Source: Anaerolineae bacterium (GTDB taxonomy: Bacteria; Chloroflexota; Anaerolineae; B4-G1; SLSP01). From it: a stretch of 8,009 bases of DNA. The notes under the pieces are model-generated. The model saw nothing but the letters and a program-made list of their open reading frames with translations. It was not told the origin of the DNA and did not search any database. The stretch is taken from positions 1 to 8,009 of the forward strand of contig JAFGNI010000342.1 of assembly GCA_016927095.1 (NCBI GenBank). The letters are read 5' to 3'. The translations under genes and the position numbers were made by a program. Of this stretch, positions 1 to 5,615 are shown in pieces; positions within the stretch are counted from its first letter, which is position 1; each line of letters begins with the position of its first letter.

Positions 1-68
1 AGCATCATCCCTATGAGGCGCAGGGCATCCACATCGTCGTCAACAATCAGCACTCGCCGTTGTGCCAT
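1..68 (-). CDS. Response regulator receiver domain, N-terminal fragment (runs off the left edge)
   Basis: Only the first 22 codons are present; the rest lies beyond the window. The visible peptide begins MAQRRVLIVDDDVDALRLIG, the classic first beta strand of a CheY-like receiver domain followed by acidic residues (Asp10-Asp11-Asp12). In this family those residues bind Mg2+ beside the phosphoacceptor Asp, which would be further on and is not visible. The protein would take a phosphoryl group from a histidine kinase in the cytoplasm, but whether it has a DNA-binding, enzymatic or stand-alone output cannot be told. The start is the ATG at 66-68. A GAAGG-like ribosome site lies about 10 nt upstream, and a promoter with a perfect TATAAT sits at 105-133, so the gene appears to have its own transcript rather than depending on the permease gene upstream. 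Confidence 0.85.
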   Translation of the reverse strand, partial: MAQRRVLIVDDDVDALRLIGMM

Positions 69-104
69 AGCCAACTCGCCTTCCCCCTGAATTGAGTTGC
101 TCCC

Positions 105-133
105 ATTATAGCCTTGGCGCTCGATGCTAACAA
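105..133 (-). promoter_or_regulatory. Sigma70-like promoter for the response-regulator gene
   Basis: On the minus strand there is TTGTTA (128-133; 4 of 6 to the -35 consensus), a 17-nt spacer and a perfect TATAAT (105-110). Transcription would start near 98, giving a leader of about 30 nt before the ATG at 68. Spacing and the perfect -10 element make this one of the clearest promoters in the window; no operator is evident. Confidence 0.6.
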
Positions 134-219
134 GCAAAACTTGCGGCGGGCACCTCTGTGGCTCCTGATGGGGCGTGGCCCGAAACAGACTCCCGTGTGG
201 GTGCCACATCCAGGCGGCG

Positions 220-234
220 CCGCAAAGCTTGCGG
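220..234 (-). terminator. Short hairpin after the lactate permease gene, possible terminator
   Basis: On the minus strand, 11 nt after the permease stop codon, CCGCAA-GCT-TTGCGG forms a perfect 6-bp stem with a 3-nt loop. The following bases are GC-rich with no T-tract, so intrinsic termination would be weak. It may instead be a 3' stabilising hairpin. A related CCGCAAG-TTTTGC motif recurs about 80 bp further along. Nothing else is evident in the 69-245 gap apart from the promoter at 105-133. Confidence 0.3.
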
Positions 235-245
235 TGCTCATGTGT

Positions 246-1778
246 CTATAGGAGACGAGAGAGTGCTAGACCCACAACCGCCACTATCCCGATGATGATT
301 GCTCCATACCGCGCAGTCCTGCTTAGGGCCTCGCTCTCCTCCCCGCTCAATCCGACTGTGCTGCAGCCGACGATGATCTTCGCTGGCGAGAACACCGAAC
401 CTACGGCTGCACCGGCATTGTGAAGAGCTATGACCAGCGGCACGGTCATTCCCAAGGTCTGAGCCACCTGTAATTGAAAGGCTCCCAGTAACACGTTACT
501 ATTGGTGTTGCTCCCCGTCATGAACGCGCCGAGCGCGCCAATCCATGGCGCGATGATGGGGAAAGACTGCCCCGCGAGGCTTGCCATCGAAGCGGCTAGC
601 TCAGAGACCATACCGGCTATCTGCATCGTGGTGGCCATGGCCATCATGGTGAGGATGCCTAGGGTAGATTTGGTCCCGCTCTTGACGATGCCTCGTCGGA
701 TTCTCTGTGCGCTTCCTTCTGGTAGCCGGTGACGTGCCTTGGCAATGAGCAGTATGATGACGGCAGCATAGATCAGCTGTGCTCCTGCGTGTCCGAAGAT
801 AGAAATGCCCTTTGTCTGCCCAGCCGGAATGCTGCTGCCATCTGCCAATGCCAATGCCGGCACTTTGAATGACAGAACCCAACCATTGAGGTGCGTGTTC
901 AGGAACGGGATGAAGTTCACCGCAAAGATTACAAGAAGGAGCACGAGGTAAGGCAGCATCTTGCGGATCACATCCTTCGGCGACAGCGGGCCCGTTGTCA
1001 ACTCACTTTCGGCTCTCCGTCGTATGACCGCCCAGATTCCCCCTACGATGATACCGGCAAGCGCGCCCAACATGGCAGCGATGTTCTCGGTCCCCAACCG
1101 GACTGCGACGTATTGCACGCCGCTCATGGCTGCGGCCATCGTGACCACCGGCCCCAGCTCTTTGCCTAGCGGCTTGTTGTCGCTAGCTATCCGCAGGACT
1201 ATGAATCCGACTGCGAAACAGACGAGGCTTAATGCGATGGCCATCTCAGGGGCGACTGTCGCGCTCTCCAATCCGGTAGCGGTGATCAGAGCTTCGTAGG
1301 ACGCGCCAAGAGACCCAAAAGACACAGCCCATGCCAGGCCCAATGAGGCGATAACCACTGAGTTCAGCGGCGACAGCCCCAGAGTAACGAGGATCGGTGC
1401 CACGACGGCTACCGGCACCCCAAATCCGCCCACCCCCTGGAGGAAGGATGTGAATCCCCAAGCTAACAGGAGCACCTGTAGCGTCTTGCCTGGTGCCAGC
1501 TGTTGCAGCATCTCGCTGACGTCCCGGAGTGTGCCGTCAGCCTCTGTCACACGAAAGAAGAACAGCGCGCCCCAGATGATGTAGAGGACATAGACTGCTC
1601 GGAAGAAGCCCTGAACCTGAGCCCAGAAGAGCGCTCGGGGCCCGACTCCGAACCAGACCAGGGCCAGAAGCAAGGAGACGACCCAGCCGGCTGCGCCGGC
1701 TTTCCATCCGCTCCAGCGGAGACCCATCATAAGGGTGAGGACTACAAGCAGCGGCAGTGCGGCAAGAATTGTGTTCAT
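246..1778 (-). CDS. lctP: L-lactate permease family (LctP) transporter
   Basis: A 510-residue integral membrane protein, normal length for the lactate permease family (TC 2.A.14), which carries L-lactate, D-lactate or glycolate inward with protons. It is made almost entirely of hydrophobic helices (about 12-13). Family landmarks visible are QGVGGFGVP near residues 114-122, followed by a VVAPILVTLGLSPLNSVVIA-type helix and SFGSLG near 153-158. Near the C-terminus are GSNTNSN (about 422-428) and SPAKIIVGCSTVGL (from about 464). The start is taken at the ATG at 1776-1778, which begins MNTILAALPLLVVL directly in the first helix and has AGGA 11 nt upstream. A longer frame to 1883 would add 35 hydrophilic residues encoded across a 32-bp palindrome and is unlikely. 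No lactate dehydrogenase gene or obvious regulator adjoins it, so the substrate (lactate or glycolate) is inferred from family only. Confidence 0.88.
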   Translation of the reverse strand: MNTILAALPLLVVLTLMMGLRWSGWKAGAAGWVVSLLLALVWFGVGPRALFWAQVQGFFRAVYVLYIIWGALFFFRVTEADGTLRDVSEMLQQLAPGKTLQVLLLAWGFTSFLQGVGGFGVPVAVVAPILVTLGLSPLNSVVIASLGLAWAVSFGSLGASYEALITATGLESATVAPEMAIALSLVCFAVGFIVLRIASDNKPLGKELGPVVTMAAAMSGVQYVAVRLGTENIAAMLGALAGIIVGGIWAVIRRRAESELTTGPLSPKDVIRKMLPYLVLLLVIFAVNFIPFLNTHLNGWVLSFKVPALALADGSSIPAGQTKGISIFGHAGAQLIYAAVIILLIAKARHRLPEGSAQRIRRGIVKSGTKSTLGILTMMAMATTMQIAGMVSELAASMASLAGQSFPIIAPWIGALGAFMTGSNTNSNVLLGAFQLQVAQTLGMTVPLVIALHNAGAAVGSVFSPAKIIVGCSTVGLSGEESEALSRTARYGAIIIGIVAVVGLALSRLL

Positions 1779-1847
1779 CCTACTGATTGTCCTGTATCGC
1801 TCAAATAGAATGCAGCTATGGTCATGGTTGTGTGGCCAAAATCGCGG

Positions 1848-1879
1848 AGACGTCGGAGCGCTCGAGCGCTCCGACGTCT
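1848..1879. repeat. Perfect 32-bp palindrome between dnaA and lctP
   Basis: The 16-bp half AGACGTCGGAGCGCTC is followed at once by its exact reverse complement, centred between 1863 and 1864. As RNA it would fold into a strong GC-rich hairpin 55 nt past the dnaA stop and 69 nt before the lctP start. On the minus strand it is followed by CCGCGATTTTGG, so a weak T-run begins only about 6 nt past the stem; this is not a textbook intrinsic terminator. It could end dnaA transcription, act as an operator for lctP, or be one copy of a dispersed repeat. Which of these applies cannot be decided from one copy. Confidence 0.7.
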
Positions 1880-1892
1880 TCAAGAACCTAGA

Positions 1893-1906
1893 GATAGCAG
1901 ACTATC
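1893..1906. repeat. Small hairpin just downstream of dnaA
   Basis: GATAG-CAGA-CTATC forms a perfect 5-bp stem with a 4-nt loop, 28 nt beyond the dnaA stop codon and just before the larger palindrome in the direction of transcription. The two stems in tandem may together shape the 3' end of the dnaA transcript. On its own this stem is weak and could be chance. Confidence 0.3.
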
Positions 1907-1933
1907 CCTGGCTAATCTATACCAACCTAGGTG

Positions 1934-3277
1934 CTAGTTCTCCCCGTACAGCTGTCCCTTTAGGAGCATGAGTTCGCGTTTGAACTGGTCATCCTGTTCC
2001 ATGCGCGCGCGCACGCGCTCATAGCCGTAGAGCACCGTTGTGTGGTCACGCCCGCCCAGTTCAGCTCCAATCTGGGGCAGGGAGGCGTCTGTCTCCTCAC
2101 GCATCAGGTACATCGCAATCTGTCGGGGTTGGGCGATGCGCCGTGTGCGGCGCGAGCCTCGGAGTTCCTCAGGTGTCACATTGTAGAACGCGCCGACCGT
2201 CTTGACGATGTCATTCGCCGAGACTTCGGGTCGATTTGGCAAGAGATCGGCTAGAGCCTGCTCCGCCACCTGCTTGGCTAAGGGCAATTCGGTGAGACGG
2301 CTCATGGCGATGATCCGGTTCAGGGCGCCCTCGAGCTCACGGATGTTGCTCTCAACGTTGGTGGCGATGTAGCTCAATAGGTCATTGGGGACGTCCACAT
2401 CGAGCTTCTCTGCCTTTGACTGGAGGATGGCCATCCGGGTTTCGTAGTCCGGTGGCTGTATGTCGACAATGAGCCCCCACTCGAAGCGAGAGCGCAAGCG
2501 TTCCTCGAGCGTCACCATTGCCTTGGGAACGCGATCGCTACTCAGCACAATCTGCCGCCCGTTGTCCCTTAGGGCATTGAAGGTGTGGAAGAACTCCTCC
2601 TGGGTGCTCTCCTTCCCGGCGATGAACTGGATGTCATCCACGAGGAGCACGTCGGCTGTCCGGTACTTCTCCCTGAACTGCTCTGTTGTGTGCGTGCGGA
2701 TTGACTCGATCAAGCCATTCGTGAAGGTCTCGGAAGTCACATAGAGGACGTTCAGGCCCTTGCGATAGGAGTGGTGCCCGATGGCATGCAGAAGGTGGGT
2801 CTTCCCCAGCCCGACCCCGCCGTGAACGAAGAGGGGGTTGTAGGCCTCAGCGGGTGATTCTGCGACAGCCTGGGATGCTGCTTGTGCCAACCTGTTGCTC
2901 GGACCCACAACAAAGGACTCAAAGGTGTAGTCGCTGTTGAGGCCTGGATCACGCGGGGCGGGCTGCGGCATAGGCTCCTCTTCATAGAAAAGCGCGGGAG
3001 CCGTCTCCTCCGAGCGCTTGCTTTCCCAAACAACAAAGCGCGCCTTCACTTCCTGACCTGTCAGGCGTGTCAGCGTGCGTCGGATCACGGGGTAGAGGCG
3101 ATTCTCCAGCCATTCCACGGCATAGCCGTTCTTAACCCCGATGACCAGTGTGTCTTCGTTCTCAATCCCAATACTATGCGTGTCGCGCAGCCACGTATCG
3201 AACGTCGCACGCGCCATCTTCAATTCGAGCTCACCTAGGGTGGCCTGCCATAGTCGTTGAGGATTTATCTCATTCAT
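1934..3277 (-). CDS. dnaA: Chromosomal replication initiator protein DnaA
   Basis: A complete 447-residue DnaA, the AAA+ ATPase that binds DnaA boxes at oriC, melts the origin and helps load the replicative helicase. Domain I is at about 1-80 (LWQATLGELELKMARATFDTW, then an AVEWLENRL-like stretch). A short, proline- and acid-rich domain II linker follows (about 86-112). In domain III, Walker A is GGVGLGKT (153-160), Walker B LLVDDIQF (211-218), sensor I IVLSSDR (243-249), and the arginine-finger region ERLRSRFEWGL follows. Domain IV carries the DnaA signature GGRDHTTV (408-415), preceded by RRTRRIAQPRQIAMYL. The start at 3277 is preferred over the in-frame ATG at 3283. GAGG (3284-3287) lies 6 nt before the former but directly abuts the latter. 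The origin-like region lies immediately upstream. The next gene downstream is a lactate permease, not dnaN. Confidence 0.97.
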   Translation of the reverse strand: MNEINPQRLWQATLGELELKMARATFDTWLRDTHSIGIENEDTLVIGVKNGYAVEWLENRLYPVIRRTLTRLTGQEVKARFVVWESKRSEETAPALFYEEEPMPQPAPRDPGLNSDYTFESFVVGPSNRLAQAASQAVAESPAEAYNPLFVHGGVGLGKTHLLHAIGHHSYRKGLNVLYVTSETFTNGLIESIRTHTTEQFREKYRTADVLLVDDIQFIAGKESTQEEFFHTFNALRDNGRQIVLSSDRVPKAMVTLEERLRSRFEWGLIVDIQPPDYETRMAILQSKAEKLDVDVPNDLLSYIATNVESNIRELEGALNRIIAMSRLTELPLAKQVAEQALADLLPNRPEVSANDIVKTVGAFYNVTPEELRGSRRTRRIAQPRQIAMYLMREETDASLPQIGAELGGRDHTTVLYGYERVRARMEQDDQFKRELMLLKGQLYGEN

Positions 3278-3283
3278 ACACAT

Positions 3284-3287
3284 CCTC
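3284..3287 (-). promoter_or_regulatory. Ribosome binding site that fixes the dnaA start
   Basis: On the minus strand, GAGG is followed by ATGTGT and then ATG. Spacing to the second ATG (3275-3277) is 6 nt, whereas the first ATG (3281-3283) touches the GAGG. This supports a DnaA beginning MNEINPQR rather than MCMNEINPQR. Confidence 0.6.
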
Positions 3288-3344
3288 GTGCGTTATCACG
3301 GTGCTAGAAGTCCCTTCTCACGATGGTCCCCTACAAGATGCGGC

Positions 3345-3389
3345 AGTATAGGTGGCAAATACGGATGTCCTGTCCCTGTCGTCAGGACA
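3345..3389 (-). promoter_or_regulatory. Candidate dnaA promoter overlapped by an inverted repeat
   Basis: On the minus strand there is a -10-like TATACT (3345-3350), about 68 nt before the dnaA ATG. No good -35 hexamer lies 17 nt away. Instead that position falls in an inverted repeat, TGTCCTG (3383-3389) and CAGGACA (3366-3372) on the minus strand, perfect 7-bp arms around a 10-nt spacer. A weak -35 covered by a dyad is what a regulated promoter often looks like, so the dyad could be an operator. Between promoter and gene, AGAAG-GGA-CTTCT (3306-3318) can form a small leader hairpin. No sequence here matches a regulator site I can name. Confidence 0.35.
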
Positions 3390-3527
3390 CTCAGAGGCGA
3401 TGTCTATGCCGATCAGCCCGACTGCATCCGGTGACCGCAAGACGCGATGCGGGATACGGCAGCATCAGATCACCACTGACATTCTACCAAAAAGAGGCCA
3501 TTCATGCAATAGGTCCGGCTCCATATA

Positions 3528-3690
3528 GCCTTAAAAGGCGATAAACTTTAATATTGCACTTCCGTGTGTGGATAGCAATGTGCTTTAGCCCTAGATCTGC
3601 CGATTGTGAACCAGCGCCGTCCCATATCTACTTCATGAGATGTGGACATGTCTGTGGATAATCGCATGTGGTTTGTGGATATGTCGTATT
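3528..3690. other. oriC: Candidate replication origin (oriC): DnaA-box cluster with AT-rich stretch
   Basis: This region lies in the 449-bp gene-free stretch directly upstream of dnaA. DnaA-box-like sequences, all in one orientation, are TGTGGATAG (3567-3575), TGTGGACAT (3641-3649), TGTGGATAA (3653-3661, the exact complement of consensus TTATCCACA) and TGTGGATAT (3674-3682). A weaker TGTGGTTTG is at 3667-3675. Read on the minus strand the boxes point the same way as dnaA. An AT-rich segment at about 3531-3556 (TTAAAA, then ATAAACTTTAATATT) lies on the dnaA side of the boxes and is the natural candidate for the unwinding element. A tight GCCTT-AA-AAGGC dyad (3528-3539) borders it. Position beside dnaA, clustered boxes and the AT-rich tract together support an origin; no experimental or strand-skew evidence is available here. 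Confidence 0.75.
3653..3661 (-). promoter_or_regulatory. Perfect consensus DnaA box
   Basis: On the minus strand this is TTATCCACA, the strong-affinity consensus bound by DnaA domain IV. It is the only exact match in the cluster. The neighbours at 3641-3649, 3674-3682 and 3567-3575 differ from it by one or two bases. Confidence 0.8.
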
Positions 3691-3726
3691 TTGCTAACAG
3701 ACCGTTAACAGGCTGTCATGGCGGTG

Positions 3727-4290
3727 TTATCGGCGTTCGCGCCACTGCGTCCGCAGCGTCTCAATCTCACGAATAAAGGTCAGCCACTCCTCCACCGGGA
3801 CAACGAGCCCTGTTTCTGTCGGATGGAACAGATACGGATGGAGCCAGAGACGAAGCCACCACTTGGGCAAAGGTAGGTCCTTGAGCGAGAGGGTAGGGAC
3901 TGTCGTGCCCCAGAGATCGCGATAAAGACGCCAAATCGCCGCCTTTGCGTTCTCAGGGGGAAAGAGCCGGCTAAACTCCGCTGACCCCACCCGGTCGATG
4001 CGCTGATAGGAGAAGGCGACAGGGTAGAGTGGCCCATGAACCACGAACCGGTTGCTGTGGCAGCTCACGTGGGCACGCGCCATCAACAGCGTATAGGCAA
4101 AGATGAGCAAGCCGATGACCGATATCCCCAATCCCATAGGTGCCATCGCTGGATCGGTCCCTGGCACATAGGGCAATGCCCAGGTGAGGGCCACCCCGGC
4201 AGGGATCATAAGGAATGCCGGCCCGCGCCAGCGTTTCGCCAGGATGCGGTAGGGCAGGAGAGGAAAGCGCGATGTCTGGGATTTCATCAT
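3727..4290 (-). CDS. Small membrane protein with two N-terminal helices and a PH-like cytoplasmic region, unknown function
   Basis: A protein of 187 residues (186 if the second of two adjacent ATGs is used). Two hydrophobic segments are visible at about 24-42 (PAFLMIPAGVALTWALPYV) and 52-71 (MGLGISVIGLLIFAYTLLMA), joined by a short loop. They are followed by a soluble part of about 115 residues, which opens with VSCHSNRFVVHGPLYPVAFSYQRIDRV. That strand pattern resembles bacterial PH-like domains of small membrane proteins, but this is an impression and no catalytic motif is seen. The C-terminus is charged (LRTQWRERR). The gene starts 2 nt after the nth stop codon with no clear ribosome site, so translation is probably coupled to nth, and it is the last gene before the origin region. 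A start at 4350 is possible in frame but would lie inside nth. The function is unknown. Confidence 0.7.
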   Translation of the reverse strand: MMKSQTSRFPLLPYRILAKRWRGPAFLMIPAGVALTWALPYVPGTDPAMAPMGLGISVIGLLIFAYTLLMARAHVSCHSNRFVVHGPLYPVAFSYQRIDRVGSAEFSRLFPPENAKAAIWRLYRDLWGTTVPTLSLKDLPLPKWWLRLWLHPYLFHPTETGLVVPVEEWLTFIREIETLRTQWRERR

Positions 4291-4292
4291 AG

Positions 4293-5015
4293 TCACGCTG
4301 GCTGTGCACGGTTCTCGCGATAGTAGGTGCAGATATCCTGCAGAACGCACACGTCACAATGGGGACTGCGGGCGATACATACCGTCCGACCGTGCTGGAT
4401 GACGTTCAAGTGGAAAGGGTAGAAGAGGTCTTCGGGAACGATGTCTTCGAGCAATTCGTGCGCTTTCTCGCGCGAGGTCGATTTCGGAATGAGCCCGAGC
4501 CGCCGGGTAACACGATGGACGTGTGTGTCCACGGGAAAAGCGGGGCGGCCCATAGAGAAGAGCAGAACGATAGCCGCGGTCTTAGGCCCAACCCCGTTGA
4601 GGCCCAGCAGCCACTCCCGGGCCTCTTCCAGCGGCTTGTCTCTCAAAAACTCAAGTGAGATCTCACCCTGGCGCTCGGCAATCGCCGCCAATGCTTCTTG
4701 GAGACGAGGACCCTTGGTGGGTGCTAGGCCCGCGGGCCTGACGGCGTCGATGATGGCATCGGTTGGGGCGTTGAGCACCGCTTCCCAAGTCGGGAAGCGG
4801 TCCCGGAGGCGACGGTAGGCGATGTCCCGGTTGTGGTCGTTCGTATTCTGGCTCAGAATTGTGTTGACCAGTGTGCCCACCGGATCCGCAGCGTCACTAC
4901 TCTCCCGGGTGGGCTCCCCATACTGGTCGATGAGCCGCTTGTGCACCTCAAGGGCGAAGCCCTCCATCTCGGAGACATTTACAGACCGTGCGTCTGATGC
5001 GGTTGTGCCGGTCAC
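4293..5015 (-). CDS. nth: Endonuclease III family DNA glycosylase/AP lyase with [4Fe-4S] cluster
   Basis: A 240-residue HhH-GPD base-excision-repair enzyme that removes oxidised pyrimidines and can cut at the abasic site. The helix-hairpin-helix is LNGVGPKTA (about 139-147), whose Lys145 matches the catalytic lysine of bifunctional Nth enzymes. The catalytic Asp is in PVDTHVHRV (Asp163). A complete iron-sulfur motif of Cys-x6-Cys-x2-Cys-x5-Cys lies at about 213-229 (CIARSPHCDVCVLQDIC). An N-terminal ILSQNTND motif is also typical of Nth-like proteins. The start chosen is GTG at 5013-5015: it overlaps the Nudix stop as GTGA and has GGGAGG 7 nt upstream. An ATG at 5054 would overlap the Nudix gene by 43 nt and add 13 residues with no good ribosome site. 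All key residues are present, so activity is expected; exact substrate preference (Nth or a related glycosylase) is not settled. Confidence 0.92.
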   Translation of the reverse strand: MTGTTASDARSVNVSEMEGFALEVHKRLIDQYGEPTRESSDAADPVGTLVNTILSQNTNDHNRDIAYRRLRDRFPTWEAVLNAPTDAIIDAVRPAGLAPTKGPRLQEALAAIAERQGEISLEFLRDKPLEEAREWLLGLNGVGPKTAAIVLLFSMGRPAFPVDTHVHRVTRRLGLIPKSTSREKAHELLEDIVPEDLFYPFHLNVIQHGRTVCIARSPHCDVCVLQDICTYYRENRAQPA

Positions 5016-5455
5016 CCGATGGCCTCCCACGCACGGCAGGCTCGGCGAACCCACTCGCGTTCCGCCTCAAACGTGAGGTGCTCTTGGACTTCAGGCCACG
5101 GCACCCAGACGGCGAAGAACTGCTCTTCATCGTGCGCCGGTCGCTCAATACGGGCCATCGATTGCGCCTGCATAAGGAAGTAGCGCTCGTTTCTGCGCAC
5201 AATGCGACCGTCGAGAAGGAAAGTGACCAGTTGCTCCCCCAGGTCTGCCACGATCTGGAGATCTCTGTACCCAGCCTCCTCCTGCGTCTCGCGCACCGCG
5301 GTCTCTTCCAGAGCCTCGCCAGGCTCGATATGCCCTTTGGGCAATCGCACCTCGTCGCGGCTGGGCCGGATCAAAAGGAGGACGTGGTCGCCGGTTTGGT
5401 CGACCACGACGCCTCCCGCTGATTGGTAGGTGATGGTTGCTGCAGCGTCGTCCAT
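5012..5455 (-). CDS. Nudix family hydrolase
   Basis: A 147-residue cytoplasmic hydrolase that cleaves a nucleoside diphosphate linked to another moiety, using Mg2+. The full Nudix box GX5EX7REUXEEXGU is present at residues 41-63: GHIEPGE, then RETQEEAGY with the metal-binding glutamates REXXEE. The opening AGGVVV strand, the LPKGHIEPGE turn and the single-domain size are normal for the family. The substrate cannot be read from the box; oxidised nucleotides, Ap4A, nucleotide sugars or mRNA caps are all possible. Its coupling to an Nth glycosylase makes a nucleotide-sanitation or repair role attractive, though this is inference. The ATG at 5455 has AAGGGA about 5 nt upstream and a promoter directly before it. 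It is first in an overlapping unit with nth and the small membrane protein. Confidence 0.93.
   Translation of the reverse strand: MDDAAATITYQSAGGVVVDQTGDHVLLLIRPSRDEVRLPKGHIEPGEALEETAVRETQEEAGYRDLQIVADLGEQLVTFLLDGRIVRRNERYFLMQAQSMARIERPAHDEEQFFAVWVPWPEVQEHLTFEAEREWVRRACRAWEAIG
5023..5028 (-). promoter_or_regulatory. Ribosome binding site for the nth GTG start
   Basis: GGGAGG on the minus strand ends 7 nt before the GTG at 5015, inside the last codons of the Nudix gene. It decides the start in favour of GTG over the upstream ATG at 5054. It also marks the stop-start overlap as a translated junction. Confidence 0.65.
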
Positions 5456-5483
5456 AGGTTCCCTTCGACAATACTATGCTCCA

Positions 5484-5512
5484 TGTATACAGGACATTTC
5501 CCGTCGTGACAA
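5484..5512 (-). promoter_or_regulatory. Sigma70-like promoter for the Nudix-nth-membrane protein unit
   Basis: On the minus strand there is TTGTCA (5507-5512; 5 of 6 to consensus), a 17-nt spacer and TATACA (5484-5489; 4 of 6). The predicted start near 5477 leaves a leader of about 22 nt to the Nudix ATG. It suggests this three-gene unit is transcribed separately from glnE, whose stop lies about 100 bp upstream. No clear terminator for glnE was found in the 5456-5615 gap. Confidence 0.5.
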
Positions 5513-5615
5513 CTGCAAACGGGGCACGGTTGTGTTTCAGAATGGGGACGAAAGGGGGACCTGCATTAGGGGAGACGCCTCACGAGCGCACGATGTCCGT
5601 GCCGCGATAGCTCTC

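Noticed and set aside
175..423. Plus-strand open frame of 82 codons across the end of lctP
   Set aside because: It overlaps the permease C-terminus antisense, has no recognisable domain, and shows no ribosome site or promoter.
1779..1883. N-terminal extension of the lactate permease to an ATG at 1883
   Set aside because: The 35 extra residues are hydrophilic and partly encoded by the 32-bp palindrome. The ATG at 1778 leads straight into the first helix, as in LctP proteins.
3293..3300. TTATCACG near the dnaA start as an extra DnaA box
   Set aside because: It lacks the CCACA core of the box and sits apart from the cluster, so it is best treated as chance.
3971..4357. Alternative minus-strand frames within the membrane-protein gene, and a plus-strand frame at 4036-4323
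   Set aside because: They are rich in Arg, His, Pro and Gly with no hydrophobic pattern. The chosen frame has clear membrane helices and a coupled start after nth.
5523..5603. GGCACGG (5523-5529) and CCGTGCC (5597-5603) as a terminator for glnE
   Set aside because: The 7-bp arms are 67 nt apart with no T-tract after them; a functional terminator hairpin is unlikely.
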